This document shows, one piece after another, positions 1 through 9,764 of a DNA stretch of 64,000 nt; the first letter of the stretch is position 1; each line of letters opens with the position of its first letter. Source of the DNA: Muribaculaceae bacterium (GTDB taxonomy: Bacteria; Bacteroidota; Bacteroidia; Bacteroidales; Muribaculaceae); the NCBI GenBank assembly GCA_022510385.1, contig JAFLTQ010000013.1:1-64000 (forward strand), in the 5' to 3' direction. Below the pieces are notes generated by a model, which was not told the DNA's origin, ran no database searches, and saw only the letters and a list, made by a program, of their open reading frames with translations. The translations under genes and the position numbers were made by a program.

Positions 1-134
1 CGATGCAAATATAATAAAAAATGTTAATGTATGGGGCTATTATGAATAAAATCCGGAGAATTATTGATGTATCGGATATGTACCTTTCTTATTTTTATAT
101 GTAATTTATAAGTATAATCTTAGAAAAAGTACGT

Positions 135-332
135 TCAGGAAATTCGTTTGGTAAGCTGATACATATTGGCTCTCATTAGTTCCAAGATTCTATCATGATA
201 TTCCCTGTTCTGGTTATGTTTCCCAAGGCATGGTACGATTTTAAGAGTTTCAAGACTGACCTCGATTGTTTCAAGAGGCTTCCTATTAATTTCCGCAGAC
301 AGTATAATGGATTTTGGCTTATTGTAATGCAT
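135..332 (-). CDS. small hypothetical protein
   Basis: An open frame of 65 codons begins at the ATG at 332; the ORF track's longer version begins at a TTG. I do not recognise the protein. It has no hydrophobic segment and ends in a basic stretch (QLTKRIS). On the minus strand, upstream of the start, a Bacteroidota-like -7 box (TAACTTTTG) lies about 18 bases after a TTG, so transcription is plausible. It sits downstream of the terminator of tRNA-Gly. It could be a real small gene, a truncated remnant or chance; the evidence is weak. Confidence 0.25.
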   Translation of the reverse strand: MHYNKPKSIILSAEINRKPLETIEVSLETLKIVPCLGKHNQNREYHDRILELMRANMYQLTKRIS

Positions 333-408
333 AATTTGTTCGGTTGACACACTGGTTGACACAAAAGTTATGTAAACACGATAATTTCAACCATCCCATA
401 AATAAAAA

Positions 409-440
409 AATCAGATAATCTTGGCAGAGACTATCTGATT
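409..440 (-). terminator. terminator of tRNA-Gly
   Basis: Arms aatcagata (409-417) and tatctgatt (432-440) form a perfect 9-bp stem. Read on the minus strand the stem is followed by a run of T. It lies just 3' of the tRNA-Gly gene. Confidence 0.7.
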
Positions 441-458
441 ATTAAAGATTTAGATTTG

Positions 459-531
459 AGCGATAAACGGGATTCGAACCCGCGACCCTCAGCTTGGGAA
501 GCTGATGCTCTACCAACTGAGCTATTATCGC
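459..531 (-). tRNA. tRNA-Gly (anticodon CCC)
   Basis: The reverse complement folds as a full cloverleaf: a 7-bp acceptor stem GCGATAA/TTATCGC, a D-arm with AGCTCAGTTGGTAGAGC, an anticodon stem TCAGC/GCTGA with loop TTCCCAA, and a T-arm containing GGTTCGAATCC. The anticodon is CCC, which reads glycine codon GGG. The 3' CCA is not encoded. A TAAATTTG -7 box lies just upstream on the minus strand (543-550), and the terminator at 409-440 follows. The ORF called across this locus in the track (442..753) is a shadow. Confidence 0.95.
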
Positions 532-538
532 ATTTGAT

Positions 539-571
539 TTTGCAAATTTAAGTAGACTTTTTTTAATTTTG
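539..571 (+). promoter_or_regulatory. Bacteroidota-type promoter for the GYF_2 gene pair
   Basis: A TTTG (539-542) and a TAATTTTG (564-571) are separated by about 21 bases. This matches the Bacteroidota housekeeping pattern TTTG-N19/21-TAnnTTTG and would start transcription about 20 bases before the ATG at 600. Confidence 0.6.
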
Positions 572-599
572 CATATCTTTCCATAAAAAAAATTGAAGT

Positions 600-1394
600 A
601 TGTCACAACAGCAGTATCCCGAACAACAATATTATATGGTTGTAGATGAGAAATCCACGGGTCCTTTAACGTTTGAAGAAGTAAGAAATCACCCGGCTCT
701 GACCCCTCACACTTTGGTTTGGAAACCGGGAATAGATAATTGGATTGCAGCACAAAATCTGCCGGAATTTGAAGAGGTCTTCATTGAGCAACAGAATTCT
801 CAACATCAGACTCCTCCCGATTTTAATCTTGAAACTTCTCAAGATAATAGTCACGCCTACAATCATTTCGCCAATAATCCGCAATATCGGCCTGACCATA
901 GCTACGAACAAAACAGACAGACCTATAATCCTAACCAATATCAGCAAAATTCATATCAACAACAGAATCCTTACCAACAACAAAATCCTTATCAACAGCA
1001 GAATCAATATCAACAACAGAATCAATATCAACAACAGAATCAATATCAGCAACAGAATCAATATCAGCAGAATCCCTATCAACAACCATATCAGGATCCA
1101 CGCTACAACCGATATCAGAACGGTTACAGACCATCCATACATACCAATTGGTTGCCCTGGGCTATTGTTGCTACGGTAGTGGGATTATGTACGTCGTGTA
1201 TCGGCGCAATCTTCGGAATTGTAGGGATTATTCAGGCTAACCGCGCAAACAGATTTTATGCTCAAGGATACGAACCGGAAGGTGACTCTGCTAATGGAAA
1301 TGCAAAGACTATGACTATCATAGGTCTGATTTTTGCAGGAATCGGTATTATGGCCTGGGCCTTCTTGGGTAATACTCTTTCCTCTTTAAATTAA
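600..1394 (+). CDS. GYF_2 domain protein with Q/N-rich linker and CD225-like membrane tail
   Basis: A 264-residue membrane protein. Residues about 10-60 form a GYF_2 (DUF4339) domain (YYMVVDEKSTGPLTFEEV ... LVWKPGIDNW), a small fold thought to bind peptides. Residues about 95-180 are low-complexity, with a tandem run of QNQYQQ and QNPYQQ units. Two hydrophobic segments near residues 184-214 and 240-260, separated by a basic loop (QANRANRFYAQG), resemble the CD225/dispanin arrangement. The linker is probably cytoplasmic. The gene is followed after 12 bases by another GYF_2/CD225-like gene, so the two are probably co-transcribed and may interact. No enzyme function is visible. Confidence 0.8.
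   Translation: MSQQQYPEQQYYMVVDEKSTGPLTFEEVRNHPALTPHTLVWKPGIDNWIAAQNLPEFEEVFIEQQNSQHQTPPDFNLETSQDNSHAYNHFANNPQYRPDHSYEQNRQTYNPNQYQQNSYQQQNPYQQQNPYQQQNQYQQQNQYQQQNQYQQQNQYQQNPYQQPYQDPRYNRYQNGYRPSIHTNWLPWAIVATVVGLCTSCIGAIFGIVGIIQANRANRFYAQGYEPEGDSANGNAKTMTIIGLIFAGIGIMAWAFLGNTLSSLN
951..1090 (+). repeat. in-gene tandem repeat coding for QNQYQQ/QNPYQQ
   Basis: A 15-18 bp repeat (aacagaatcaatatcaac and close variants) recurs about eight times in frame inside the GYF_2 gene. It encodes a polar glutamine/asparagine/tyrosine linker. Unit number could vary by slippage without breaking the frame. Confidence 0.75.
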
Positions 1395-1406
1395 TGACTG
1401 CAAAAA

Positions 1407-1994
1407 ATGGCAGATAAATATTATGCAATGCTCGATGGAGAGCGGAAGGGTCCATTCTCTCTTGAGGAATTGCCCGGAGCGGGAGTAAGACCATCCACCT
1501 ATATATGGTGTAAAGGGATGCCCGACTGGCAGAAGGCTGAGGAGAATGCAGATGTGTGCAGACTTTTCCGTAATCATCTTTATGATATCATGCATCCCGG
1601 CGCGAATGGTGATAATTTGCCCCAATCTGTTGAAGATGACAGATGGAAGGTGGCAAAGGATACTCCTCACGAGGGCCCGTATCCTTCAAGATTTGATCAT
1701 TATCTGCAACAAACGGGGAATGACCCTTTGCCAACTCTTGAGGATATAGATGCAAGAAAGGATAAGTCAGTACCCCCGGTTTCCATGATCGGATATGCAT
1801 GGCTTGTCACATTCTTCTGCTGTATCCCTACAGGAATAGTTGCGCTTGTATATGCATATAAAAGCCGACGGGCCTGGAATGAGGGGAAAAATACGGAGTC
1901 GCACGAATATTGCCGGAGCGCGAAGATGTGGACAGGGATTTCCCTATTTTTAGGACTTATAGGTTACGGCCTGTTCCTCGCTTTGTCTATGTGA
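1407..1994 (+). CDS. GYF_2 domain membrane protein, CD225/dispanin-like
   Basis: A 195-residue protein. The N-terminal GYF_2 (DUF4339) domain is clear (YYAMLDGERKGPFSLEEL, then TYIWCKGMPDWQKAEE). A linker of about 80 residues follows, then two C-terminal transmembrane helices (YAWLVTFFCCIPTGIVALVYAYKS and GISLFLGLIGYGLFLAL) that flank a basic, acidic-spaced loop (RRAWNEGKNTESHEYCRSAK). This is the CD225/dispanin layout more clearly than in the upstream paralogue. The start 12 bases after the previous stop implies one transcript, ending at the strong hairpin at 2015-2056. Function is unknown; a membrane adaptor role is inference. Confidence 0.8.
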   Translation: MADKYYAMLDGERKGPFSLEELPGAGVRPSTYIWCKGMPDWQKAEENADVCRLFRNHLYDIMHPGANGDNLPQSVEDDRWKVAKDTPHEGPYPSRFDHYLQQTGNDPLPTLEDIDARKDKSVPPVSMIGYAWLVTFFCCIPTGIVALVYAYKSRRAWNEGKNTESHEYCRSAKMWTGISLFLGLIGYGLFLALSM

Positions 1995-2014
1995 CCCGAT
2001 ATCCCTACATTAAA

Positions 2015-2056
2015 CTAAAGAGGGTATGCCAATTTTTCTTGACATACCCTCTTTAG
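2015..2056. terminator. bidirectional terminator between GYF_2 genes and secA
   Basis: A perfect 14-bp inverted repeat (ctaaagagggtatg at 2015-2028, cataccctctttag at 2043-2056) has a loop containing a T run. It lies between two convergent genes, so it can stop transcription from both. Confidence 0.85.
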
Positions 2057-2086
2057 CTTATTTACCCTTCGTAAATAATCTGGGAA

Positions 2087-5000
2087 TCAATCCCTTCCGT
2101 GACAATTTTTATATTTCTTGCCGCTGCCGCAAGGACATGGCTCGTTACGACCCACTTTCGGCATAGCCTTTATTGGAGCCACGGGACCTTGACGTCGGCT
2201 GACTCCCTGTCCGGCAGCTCTTTGAGCAGCCTCTCCCGGATATTGCTCACGGGTTGTGCTGTAGTTTGCATATGGATTATTAGCCGGTGAGGAACTGCTA
2301 TATAAGCTCCTGATACGTTGCTGGCTTGCAAGCTGAACAGCCTCTTTCTGCTTGACTTGTTGTGCAAGAGCAGCTGCTTCAGCTGCTTTTGCCTCATTAT
2401 AATCAGGGACCGCGAGACGTCCTCTCATCAGAGTGGCAACTGCCTTGGAGTTCATCTCCCAAAGCATTTTCTTCCATAATTCATATGCTTCCAGCTTATA
2501 GATCACGAGCGGGTCTTTCTGTTCATATGAAGCGTTCTGAACAGATTTGCGGAGCTCGTCCATTTCACGCAATTGCTCTTGCCATGACTTGTCGATAGAA
2601 GAGAGTAGTACCGTCTTTTCCCATGCCTTTGTGAGAGGTTTGCATCCGTTTTCGTATGCCTCCTGAATATCACAACGGATATTGAAGACACGACGTCCAT
2701 CGGTCACAGGAATACCGACTTGACCTGTAGCCTGACGCTCTTCCACAAACTCCTTGATATAAGGATAGGCTCCTTCTATCATTTTCTGTTTGTTGCGCTC
2801 ATAGGTGCGCATAGCCTCTTCAGCCAACTTGTCGGCTATCTCTGCAGAGTCAAGCTTATTGTATTGTTCCTCTGTGAAGGGCACCTCAATAGCAAGATTT
2901 TTCAAAACATCCTCTTCAAATTCGGGGAATCCGTTTTCATATCCACGGTTTGCAAGAGTTTCTGCGGTTTCATAAATCATGTTGGCAATGTCTGTGCCAA
3001 TACGTTCACCTTTCAGCGCATTCTGCCTTCTGCCATAAACGCCCTTTCTCTGAGCATTCATTACGTCATCATACTCCACGAGGCGCTTACGGATTCCGAA
3101 GTTATTCTCTTCGACTCGTTTCTGAGCATTCTCAATGGAACGGGTCACCATCTTGCTTTCAATCATGTCGCCCTCTTCGAATCCGAGACGATCGAGAGTT
3201 TTCACAACTCTTTCATTAGCGAACAGACGCATCACAGTGTCTTCAAATGAAACGAAGAAAACTGATGAGCCGGGGTCGCCTTGACGACCTGAACGACCGC
3301 GGAGCTGCCTGTCGACACGGCGTGATTCATGCCTTTCTGTGCCGATTATAGCCAAACCTCCGGCCTCCTTGACTTCCGGTGTGAGCTTGATGTCTGTTCC
3401 ACGACCTGCCATATTGGTAGCGATCGTCACGGTTCCTGTTTTACCGGCATGAGCCACAATCTCCGCCTCCTTCTGGTGTTGCTTTGCGTTCAATACCTGA
3501 TGAGGAATCTTGCGCAGCTGAAGCATCTTCGAGAGTAATTCCGATATCTCTACAGAGGTGGTGCCGACCAAAACCGGACGCCCCTGTTTCACCATCTCCT
3601 CGACTTCTGCAATCACTGCTGCATATTTCTCTTTCTTGGTGCGGTAAACCCTGTCGTTCTGGTCATTTCTGATAACGGGTCGGTTGGTGGGAATCTCTGT
3701 AACTTCCAGCTTATATATATCATAAAACTCACCGGCTTCTGTCATAGCCGTACCGGTCATACCGGCCAATTTACGATACATACGGAAATAATTCTGGAGA
3801 GTGATGGTGGCGTAGGTTTGGGTAGCTGCCTCCACTTTCACACCCTCTTTTGCCTCTATAGCCTGATGGAGACCGTCGCTATAGCGCCTTCCCTCCATGA
3901 TACGTCCGGTCTGTTCATCAACGATCTTGATCTTGTTGTCGTCGATCACATATTCCACATCCTTATCGAAAAGGGTGTAAGCTTTCAAAAGCTGATTGAC
4001 GGTGTGTACACGTTCAGACTTTATTGAGTAGTTTTGAAGCAATTCATCTTTTTTCTGCTGCTTTTCCTCTTTGGAGCTGTTTTCTTCACCTTCTACGGCT
4101 GAAAGCTGTGAAGCGATGTCAGGAAGGATGAAGAATTCCGGGTCTTGGGTAGTGCCGGTCAATACTTCGATACCCTTATCCGTTAATTCTATACTGTGGT
4201 TCTTCTCATCAATCACAAAATAGAGAGGTTCCACGGCAATAGGCATCTCCCGGTTATTATCGGCCATATATCGGGCCTCTATCTTGAGCATCAGCTGTTT
4301 AATACCATCTTCACTCAGATAGCGAATGAGAGGATTATGTTTCGGCAGTCCTTTGTAGGCACGGAAAAGTGCAAGGCCACCCTCTTCGGTGAGCTCCTTA
4401 TTGTTGCTCGCGATTCCTTTTGATATCTTATCTTTTGCTTCCAAAAGAAGGTTTTGCACGAGTTTCCTTTGTGCGTTGACCACCTTTTCAACATTCGGTT
4501 TGAATTCGATAAACATTTGGTCATCACCTTTCGGCACCGGACCCGATATAATCAAAGGGGTACGGGCGTCATCGATGAGCACAGAGTCAACCTCATCCAC
4601 AATTGCATAATAGTGCTCGTCTCTCTGCACAAGGTCGGAAGTCTGGATTGCCATATTGTCGCGCAGATAGTCGAAACCGAATTCATTGTTGGTTCCGAAT
4701 GTAATGTCGCAACGATAGGCTTTGCGTCTCTCTTCTGAATTCGGTTCGGTCTTGTCAATACAATTGACGCTGAGACCATGGAACTGATAGAGCGGACCCA
4801 TCCATTCGGAGTCACGTTTTGCAAGATAATCATTTACGGTGACAACATGGACCCCTTCGCCTGTCAGGGCGTTAAGGAACACGGGGAGTGTGGCCACAAG
4901 AGTTTTACCTTCACCGGTAGCCATTTCTGCAATATTGTTTGAAGCCTTGTCGCCGTTTAGAATGCCATGAAGCACCATACCGCCTATTAACTGCACATCG

Positions 5001-5521
5001 TAATGTACCATGTCCCATGTGATCTGGTTGCCGCCTGCCATCCATGAATTCCGATAGACAGCCTTATCACCTTCTATGGTGATGAAATCCTTACCGCTGC
5101 CGGCAAGTTCTCTGTCGAAATCATTGGCTGTAACCTCCACGAGTTCATTCTCTTTGAGCCTGCGGGCTGTCTCTTTTACTACTGCAAAGACCTCCGGGAG
5201 CACTTCGTCGAGACGGCGTGCATACATCTTGAATTTCTCCTCGCGCAATTCATCGATTTTCTTCCAGTAAGGTTCGCGTTTGTCGTAATCGAGAGTTTCC
5301 AATTCTTTGCGAAGGTCGGCCATCTCATCTTCATATTCCTTGGCCTCTCCGCGGATTGAATCGCGGATCACGTCGATACGCTTGCGAAGGTCGTCGTTGC
5401 TGATATCTTTTATTTGTTCACTTATAGGGTTTATCTCCTTTTCAAGGCGATTCCACAACGGACGCACTGCACGCTCGCTTTGGTCGCCGAATATTTTCTT
5501 TAAAAAATTTCCTAAAGCCAT
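2087..5521 (-). CDS. secA: protein translocase ATPase SecA
   Basis: SecA is the cytoplasmic ATPase that drives unfolded preproteins through SecYEG. The 1144-residue protein has Walker [14 protein letters not shown] (about residues 200-212), the [19 protein letters not shown] Walker B region, helicase motifs ([21 protein letters not shown]) and a C-terminal zinc-binding tail ([16 protein letters not shown]) that contacts SecB or the ribosome in other bacteria. An extra charged helical segment at about residues 55-105 ([16 protein letters not shown]) and a large insertion near residues 330-480 make it longer than the roughly 900 residues of E. coli SecA; such length is usual for Bacteroidota. 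It stands alone, ending at the terminator shared with the convergent GYF_2 genes. Confidence 0.98.
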   Translation of the reverse strand: MALGNFLKKIFGDQSERAVRPLWNRLEKEINPISEQIKDISNDDLRKRIDVIRDSIRGEAKEYEDEMADLRKELETLDYDKREPYWKKIDELREEKFKMYARRLDEVLPEVFAVVKETARRLKENELVEVTANDFDRELAGSGKDFITIEGDKAVYRNSWMAGGNQITWDMVHYDVQLIGGMVLHGILNGDKASNNIAEMATGEGKTLVATLPVFLNALTGEGVHVVTVNDYLAKRDSEWMGPLYQFHGLSVNCIDKTEPNSEERRKAYRCDITFGTNNEFGFDYLRDNMAIQTSDLVQRDEHYYAIVDEVDSVLIDDARTPLIISGPVPKGDDQMFIEFKPNVEKVVNAQRKLVQNLLLEAKDKISKGIASNNKELTEEGGLALFRAYKGLPKHNPLIRYLSEDGIKQLMLKIEARYMADNNREMPIAVEPLYFVIDEKNHSIELTDKGIEVLTGTTQDPEFFILPDIASQLSAVEGEENSSKEEKQQKKDELLQNYSIKSERVHTVNQLLKAYTLFDKDVEYVIDDNKIKIVDEQTGRIMEGRRYSDGLHQAIEAKEGVKVEAATQTYATITLQNYFRMYRKLAGMTGTAMTEAGEFYDIYKLEVTEIPTNRPVIRNDQNDRVYRTKKEKYAAVIAEVEEMVKQGRPVLVGTTSVEISELLSKMLQLRKIPHQVLNAKQHQKEAEIVAHAGKTGTVTIATNMAGRGTDIKLTPEVKEAGGLAIIGTERHESRRVDRQLRGRSGRQGDPGSSVFFVSFEDTVMRLFANERVVKTLDRLGFEEGDMIESKMVTRSIENAQKRVEENNFGIRKRLVEYDDVMNAQRKGVYGRRQNALKGERIGTDIANMIYETAETLANRGYENGFPEFEEDVLKNLAIEVPFTEEQYNKLDSAEIADKLAEEAMRTYERNKQKMIEGAYPYIKEFVEERQATGQVGIPVTDGRRVFNIRCDIQEAYENGCKPLTKAWEKTVLLSSIDKSWQEQLREMDELRKSVQNASYEQKDPLVIYKLEAYELWKKMLWEMNSKAVATLMRGRLAVPDYNEAKAAEAAALAQQVKQKEAVQLASQQRIRSLYSSSSPANNPYANYSTTREQYPGEAAQRAAGQGVSRRQGPVAPIKAMPKVGRNEPCPCGSGKKYKNCHGRD

Positions 5522-5526
5522 GGTAG

Positions 5527-5572
5527 GGTTATTGGAGTTGTTAAGTTTTTAAGTTGTTAAGATGTTAGAAAT
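5527..5572. repeat. short A/T-rich heptamer-like repeats upstream of secA
   Basis: The gap between secA and the next gene holds variants of gttgtta/agttttt (ggagttgttaagtttttaa...). The same style of short repeat occurs at several other gene boundaries in the window (12.2, 12.6 and 34.4 kb). Confidence 0.4.
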
Positions 5573-5583
5573 TACTACAAATT

Positions 5584-7164
5584 TCAGTCCAATTTAATCG
5601 GTTTTGCGTTAGAAGAGTTCGGAGGCCTGATTTTAAGTGCTCCCGCTATAGTCGGAGCTATTTCTACAGCCTCTACGGGTTTCTCGATTATTTGGGATTT
5701 TATGTTCTGCCCCATAATAAAAGCAGGGGCCAAGTATGCGTCTGTTTTATGTTCTTTTTCAATTTGAGGGAAACGCGTGTCGTCGATAACTTTCCAACCC
5801 GGATTGAAAAGCAAGTAAATATCTCCCGAAGTTTTAGGATCAACAGATTCCCTCATAGCCTCGAGCTGCGAGATTGCCGGGCTCATCAATTCCGATATTG
5901 TGAAAGCATCGGCAACACCGCTCATTCTGACCAAGAAATCCTTAGCCTCTTGAGCTACAGTGTTAACATCAAGGTTTTTCTCTTCAAGTGTCGGTTTGGA
6001 AAGATAAATTTGATTGTCAACAAAAGAATCGATGAAAGCTCCGTTGCCATATTTTGCTGCGAGATAAGCATTTAGCAATGATGTGGCTCGTTTTACAGAG
6101 AAAGTGCCGCCGGGTAGACGATATTTTGCATTGTCAATGGCCGGTTCTGTGAAATAACCGGTTGAGACGAGATAAACCAGGATATTATCTTTCCCTACTT
6201 GCTTGTCTAAGGTGCTGAAAAGTTTTTCAAGGTCCTTATCAAGCCTGAGATAAGCATCCTGCAGTTCATAACGGTATGATTCGCTGTTTAGATTCGTAAA
6301 AGGAGCGAGAGTGTACGCGATGTTGAGCACATCAGTCGTTTCCCGGTCTTTCCCGAGATTAAGTTCTGAAATATACTCGGTTGCAGCTTGAGTGATATCA
6401 GAATTTATGTAGGGTGAATGTTTGTAGAGATTAAAGACATCCCGGTCGGATCTGGGGAATGTGTAACGGAACCCATCTTTTATCTGTTGGGAATCCACTT
6501 GTGGATAAGGCTCTGACTTTCTTAATGGCTCCCATTTCATGGTGTCGAGCCTTGAAATTAGAGGAGAGTTGTAATTCCTGTTTTGCAGGATAGCCGGCGG
6601 ATTGGAATAGAAGGTAGTCGACGACCATCTGCCTGTTTCATCATTAATCCAGAATGCCGAATTCCCGGTGTGGCCGGCTAAAATGATTGCCTGCGCCGGA
6701 TCCGGAGCAATACTGTGTATTCTCCCTTTGCCTGAAGTCTCGACACTCAATTCATCAGTCAGTGTAGTGACTCGCAATGAAGCCGGAGAATATGTTTCGT
6801 TTGTGAAGTTTCCTATGAATGTTTCATCCTGAAAGACAGGACGTAGGGATTTTGTGGCCGGGTCGTAGATAAAAGCACCGGTAACCCCGTTTTGTCTGGG
6901 ATAAGCTCCCGTCTGGATAATTGCTGAAGAGCTTGCTGCATCTCCCGGCTCAACATTGAAATCCAAGTCTTTGATGAATAGTCCGTTATCCATCAAGCGT
7001 CTGAATCCTCCCGTTGAGAACATATCGCGCAGGTTTTCAAGATAATCAGTGCGCAACTGATCAACCATAATACCCACAAGTAGTTTGGGACGTGAATCGC
7101 CGGCCGGATAGATTCCCTGAATTCCGGCTAAACCTACTGCGACTGATGTGAGCAGACGTTTCAT
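5584..7164 (-). CDS. alkaline phosphatase-superfamily protein, probably catalytically degenerate
   Basis: A 526-residue exported protein with an N-terminal signal peptide ([22 protein letters not shown]) and the fold signature of PafA/NPP-type alkaline phosphatases: LLVGIMVDQLRTDYL, the DGxx-like region GAYPRQNGVTGAF, LPGGTFSVKRATSLLNAYL, and a terminal APTIAGALKIRPP. Key residues look lost. The nucleophile Thr/Ser loop reads GDAASSSAIIQTG, the usual TADHG metal site reads VSTGYFTEP, and the usual THG...D site reads KEHKTDAYLAPAF. Only the first Asp (MVDQ) is obvious. So the family assignment is firm but activity is doubtful. Its start overlaps the DUF4105 gene's stop by 4 bases, which suggests translational coupling. 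Confidence 0.8.
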   Translation of the reverse strand: MKRLLTSVAVGLAGIQGIYPAGDSRPKLLVGIMVDQLRTDYLENLRDMFSTGGFRRLMDNGLFIKDLDFNVEPGDAASSSAIIQTGAYPRQNGVTGAFIYDPATKSLRPVFQDETFIGNFTNETYSPASLRVTTLTDELSVETSGKGRIHSIAPDPAQAIILAGHTGNSAFWINDETGRWSSTTFYSNPPAILQNRNYNSPLISRLDTMKWEPLRKSEPYPQVDSQQIKDGFRYTFPRSDRDVFNLYKHSPYINSDITQAATEYISELNLGKDRETTDVLNIAYTLAPFTNLNSESYRYELQDAYLRLDKDLEKLFSTLDKQVGKDNILVYLVSTGYFTEPAIDNAKYRLPGGTFSVKRATSLLNAYLAAKYGNGAFIDSFVDNQIYLSKPTLEEKNLDVNTVAQEAKDFLVRMSGVADAFTISELMSPAISQLEAMRESVDPKTSGDIYLLFNPGWKVIDDTRFPQIEKEHKTDAYLAPAFIMGQNIKSQIIEKPVEAVEIAPTIAGALKIRPPNSSNAKPIKLD

Positions 7165-8372
7165 CTTCTTTTATAACTTGATTTATTGTTGATTATTGCG
7201 TAAGCGGCTGCCAATCCGAGAGTGGAGAGAAGAAGTGGGAAGAATGCCGGATTTAGGCTTTGGCTTATGAATGGGGAAGATATGAGTAAAATGCTACATG
7301 CCACGATGTTATAACAAGCCATGACGAATCCTGCCTTTTTGATTGATCGTATCAAAATAGCCAGAGGTAGAAGGAATTGGAAAGGATTTAGCCAAAAAAT
7401 TAATACGTTGGGATTTGTGGATTCATGTTCTGATATGAAGACGAGAAAAGCCACGATGCACCCGGCCAACCCGAGTAATGTAAACCAGGCGACATAGATG
7501 CCTTTGGTGAGCATTCCTCTGATAATATTGGTAGCAACGATCCACCCGATAAAAATGGTGAGTAGCCACGCCCAGAAGAGAGGGGAGAGCCACCATGGGG
7601 TGGGAGGGAGAACTGCATCTGGAGATCCTGCATTCAAGATGCGCGTGGCCTTGACAACAGGGCGACCATCTTGAAACCTTGATTTTCCGATAGTCTCCAT
7701 CAATTCCACCGGCACGAACATCTCTTCACGTGAGCCGATATTTTGGTCGAGTCCGGAACCCAAGGCTAAGTCAATTCCAAACTGGTACCATGGATAACCA
7801 TGGTGATAAGCTCGCATCGCGTTACGGTAGGTGCCGAATTTTGCGCTGTCGGGGATTATAAGGTTGCCGGAGTCTGTTGAATCTATCTGATTGAGAATCC
7901 GTGTGCTACAGTTATCTTTGATATAATTGTAGCGATAGACGGCATTTTCCGGTTCTACAGATTTGCGAAGCATCGACAGCATCTTGTCGCGTTGCTTAGG
8001 GGTAAGGTTAAGATCCTGTTCCACCACCTTACGATGCGTTTGGATATATTCGGGCATAAACCACGCAAAAGGGTAGGAGGCACCCTTATAGTCGGTGGCT
8101 CCTTTCACAAAACGATAGACAAAATTAGGTTGGTTGAAATCGAATATACCATAATTCCAAACCGAGTCAATGCCCTCTCCTCTCACTCGAATGGCAGAAT
8201 GGCCGCAAAGCTCGTATATATCGGCCCCCGGATAACAAGTGATGAGAGAAATGACTGTGTCATTTCTCCCCGGAGTTTGAGCGGCTGATGGCTGGAAACC
8301 GCAAAGTAGCCAAAACACCACGATGACTATTGTCGTAGCCATGGTGGTGCCTTTTTCTCTTAATATTCGCAT
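7161..8372 (-). CDS. DUF4105 membrane protein
   Basis: A 403-residue protein. After a signal-like N-terminus ([18 protein letters not shown]) comes the DUF4105 domain with the conserved motifs [29 protein letters not shown] and [12 protein letters not shown]. The conserved His and Cys in these motifs suggest a papain-like or NlpC-like hydrolase; the exact reaction is unknown. The C-terminal third has about four transmembrane helices, starting with [20 protein letters not shown]. The start at 8372 gives a basic n-region (MRILREKG) but overlaps asnS by 13 bases; the ATG at 8342 (MATTIV) would avoid this but gives an uncharged n-region. The protein is coupled by a 4-base overlap to the phosphatase-like gene, a pairing common in Bacteroidales. 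Confidence 0.85.
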   Translation of the reverse strand: MRILREKGTTMATTIVIVVFWLLCGFQPSAAQTPGRNDTVISLITCYPGADIYELCGHSAIRVRGEGIDSVWNYGIFDFNQPNFVYRFVKGATDYKGASYPFAWFMPEYIQTHRKVVEQDLNLTPKQRDKMLSMLRKSVEPENAVYRYNYIKDNCSTRILNQIDSTDSGNLIIPDSAKFGTYRNAMRAYHHGYPWYQFGIDLALGSGLDQNIGSREEMFVPVELMETIGKSRFQDGRPVVKATRILNAGSPDAVLPPTPWWLSPLFWAWLLTIFIGWIVATNIIRGMLTKGIYVAWFTLLGLAGCIVAFLVFISEHESTNPNVLIFWLNPFQFLLPLAILIRSIKKAGFVMACYNIVACSILLISSPFISQSLNPAFFPLLLSTLGLAAAYAIINNKSSYKRR

Positions 8373-9745
8373 GCTTTGGGATAACGCGGGAAAGGAATTA
8401 CATCACGGATATTCTGCATACCGGTAACAAATTGCACAAGGCGCTCAAAGCCCAGTCCGAAACCGCTATGAGGCACTGTGCCATATTTACGGGTATCAAG
8501 ATACCATTCCATACCTTCGAGTCCCATCTCTTCGATACGGCCAATTAGCTTCTCATAATTCTCTTCTCGCTGGCTTCCACCGATAATCTCTCCGATCTTT
8601 GGGAACAGTACGTCCATTGCTCTAACTGTCTTCCCATCGTCGTTGAGTTTCATATAGAAAGCCTTGATTTCCTTGGGATAATCAGTAAGAATCACCGGTT
8701 TCTTGAAATGTTCCTCCACTAAATAACGTTCATGTTCCGAAGCGAGGTCTACACCCCAATGTACGGGGAATTCGAATTTCTTACCGCTCTCTTCGAGAAT
8801 CTTGATTCCCTCGGTGTATGGGAGTCTGACAAAGTCATTGTTAACCACAAACTTCAAACGGTCAATAAGATCATGGTCGAAATGGTCGTTGAGGAATTTT
8901 ATATCGTCATAGCAATGCTCGAGGGCATAATTAATGCAATACTTGATAAATTCCTCTGCGAGGTCCATGTTGTCTTCTATCTCATAGAAGGCCATTTCCG
9001 GCTCAATCATCCAGAATTCCGAGAGATGGCGTGGAGTGTTTGAATTTTCGGCGCGGAATGTGGGGCCGAAGGTATATATCAAACCGAGAGCGGTGGCTCC
9101 CAATTCTCCTTCGAGTTGGCCTGAGACTGTGAGGCTTGCCATCTTGCCGAAGAAATCTTTTGAATAATCGATCGAACCATCCTCATTTTTTGGAAGCTCG
9201 TTGAGGGGAAGGGTTGTCACCTGGAATTGTGCACCGGCTCCCTCGCAATCCGAGGCGGTGATGAGGGGAGTATGGAAATAGAAGAACCCCTTGTCATTGA
9301 AGAATTTATGGATGGCATAAGCGAGGGCATGGCGTATGCGCATCACAGCTCCGAAGGTGTTTGTGCGCGGACGCAGATGTGCTTTTTCTCTAAGGAATTC
9401 CATCGTGTGTCCCTTCTTTTGAAGCGGATAGTCAGCCGGAGCTGTTCCATATATTTCGAGTTTGTCGGCTTGTACTTCTACGCTCTGGCCTGCTCCTTGA
9501 GATGCCACGAGGTTCCCCTTTACATGGATGCTCGATCCGGTGGTGATATTCTTGAGGCTTTCCTCCGGGAATTTCTCGAGGTCGAAAACAATCTGAAGGT
9601 TATTTATGGTGCTACCATCGTTGAGGGCTACAAACTGCACGTTTTTGTTTCCACGACGGGTCCTTACCCAGCCTTTTACGTCAACTTCTTTGCCGGCAAG
9701 GTTTTCACCCTCTTTCAGAATCTCTTTTATAGTCAGTTTTTTCAT
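8360..9745 (-). CDS. asnS: asparaginyl-tRNA synthetase
   Basis: AsnRS charges tRNA-Asn with asparagine in the cytoplasm. The 461-residue protein has an N-terminal OB-fold anticodon-binding domain ([25 protein letters not shown]) and a class II catalytic core: motif 2 [21 protein letters not shown] and motif 3 [27 protein letters not shown]. The fixed Arg-rich tail (IPFPRYPK) distinguishes AsnRS from AspRS. The ORF track begins nine codons earlier (9772), which would overlap the upstream gene; the ATG at 9745 (MKKLTIKE) fits family members better and leaves a 19-base gap. Confidence 0.96.
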   Translation of the reverse strand: MKKLTIKEILKEGENLAGKEVDVKGWVRTRRGNKNVQFVALNDGSTINNLQIVFDLEKFPEESLKNITTGSSIHVKGNLVASQGAGQSVEVQADKLEIYGTAPADYPLQKKGHTMEFLREKAHLRPRTNTFGAVMRIRHALAYAIHKFFNDKGFFYFHTPLITASDCEGAGAQFQVTTLPLNELPKNEDGSIDYSKDFFGKMASLTVSGQLEGELGATALGLIYTFGPTFRAENSNTPRHLSEFWMIEPEMAFYEIEDNMDLAEEFIKYCINYALEHCYDDIKFLNDHFDHDLIDRLKFVVNNDFVRLPYTEGIKILEESGKKFEFPVHWGVDLASEHERYLVEEHFKKPVILTDYPKEIKAFYMKLNDDGKTVRAMDVLFPKIGEIIGGSQREENYEKLIGRIEEMGLEGMEWYLDTRKYGTVPHSGFGLGFERLVQFVTGMQNIRDVIPFPRYPKACEY

Positions 9746-9764
9746 TTCGGATAAATTTCTTCTA

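Noticed and set aside
442-753. ORF of 103 aa on the minus strand across the tRNA-Gly
   Set aside because: It translates the tRNA sequence (IAQLVEHQLPKLRVAGSNPVYRS) and overlaps the promoter and start of the GYF_2 gene.
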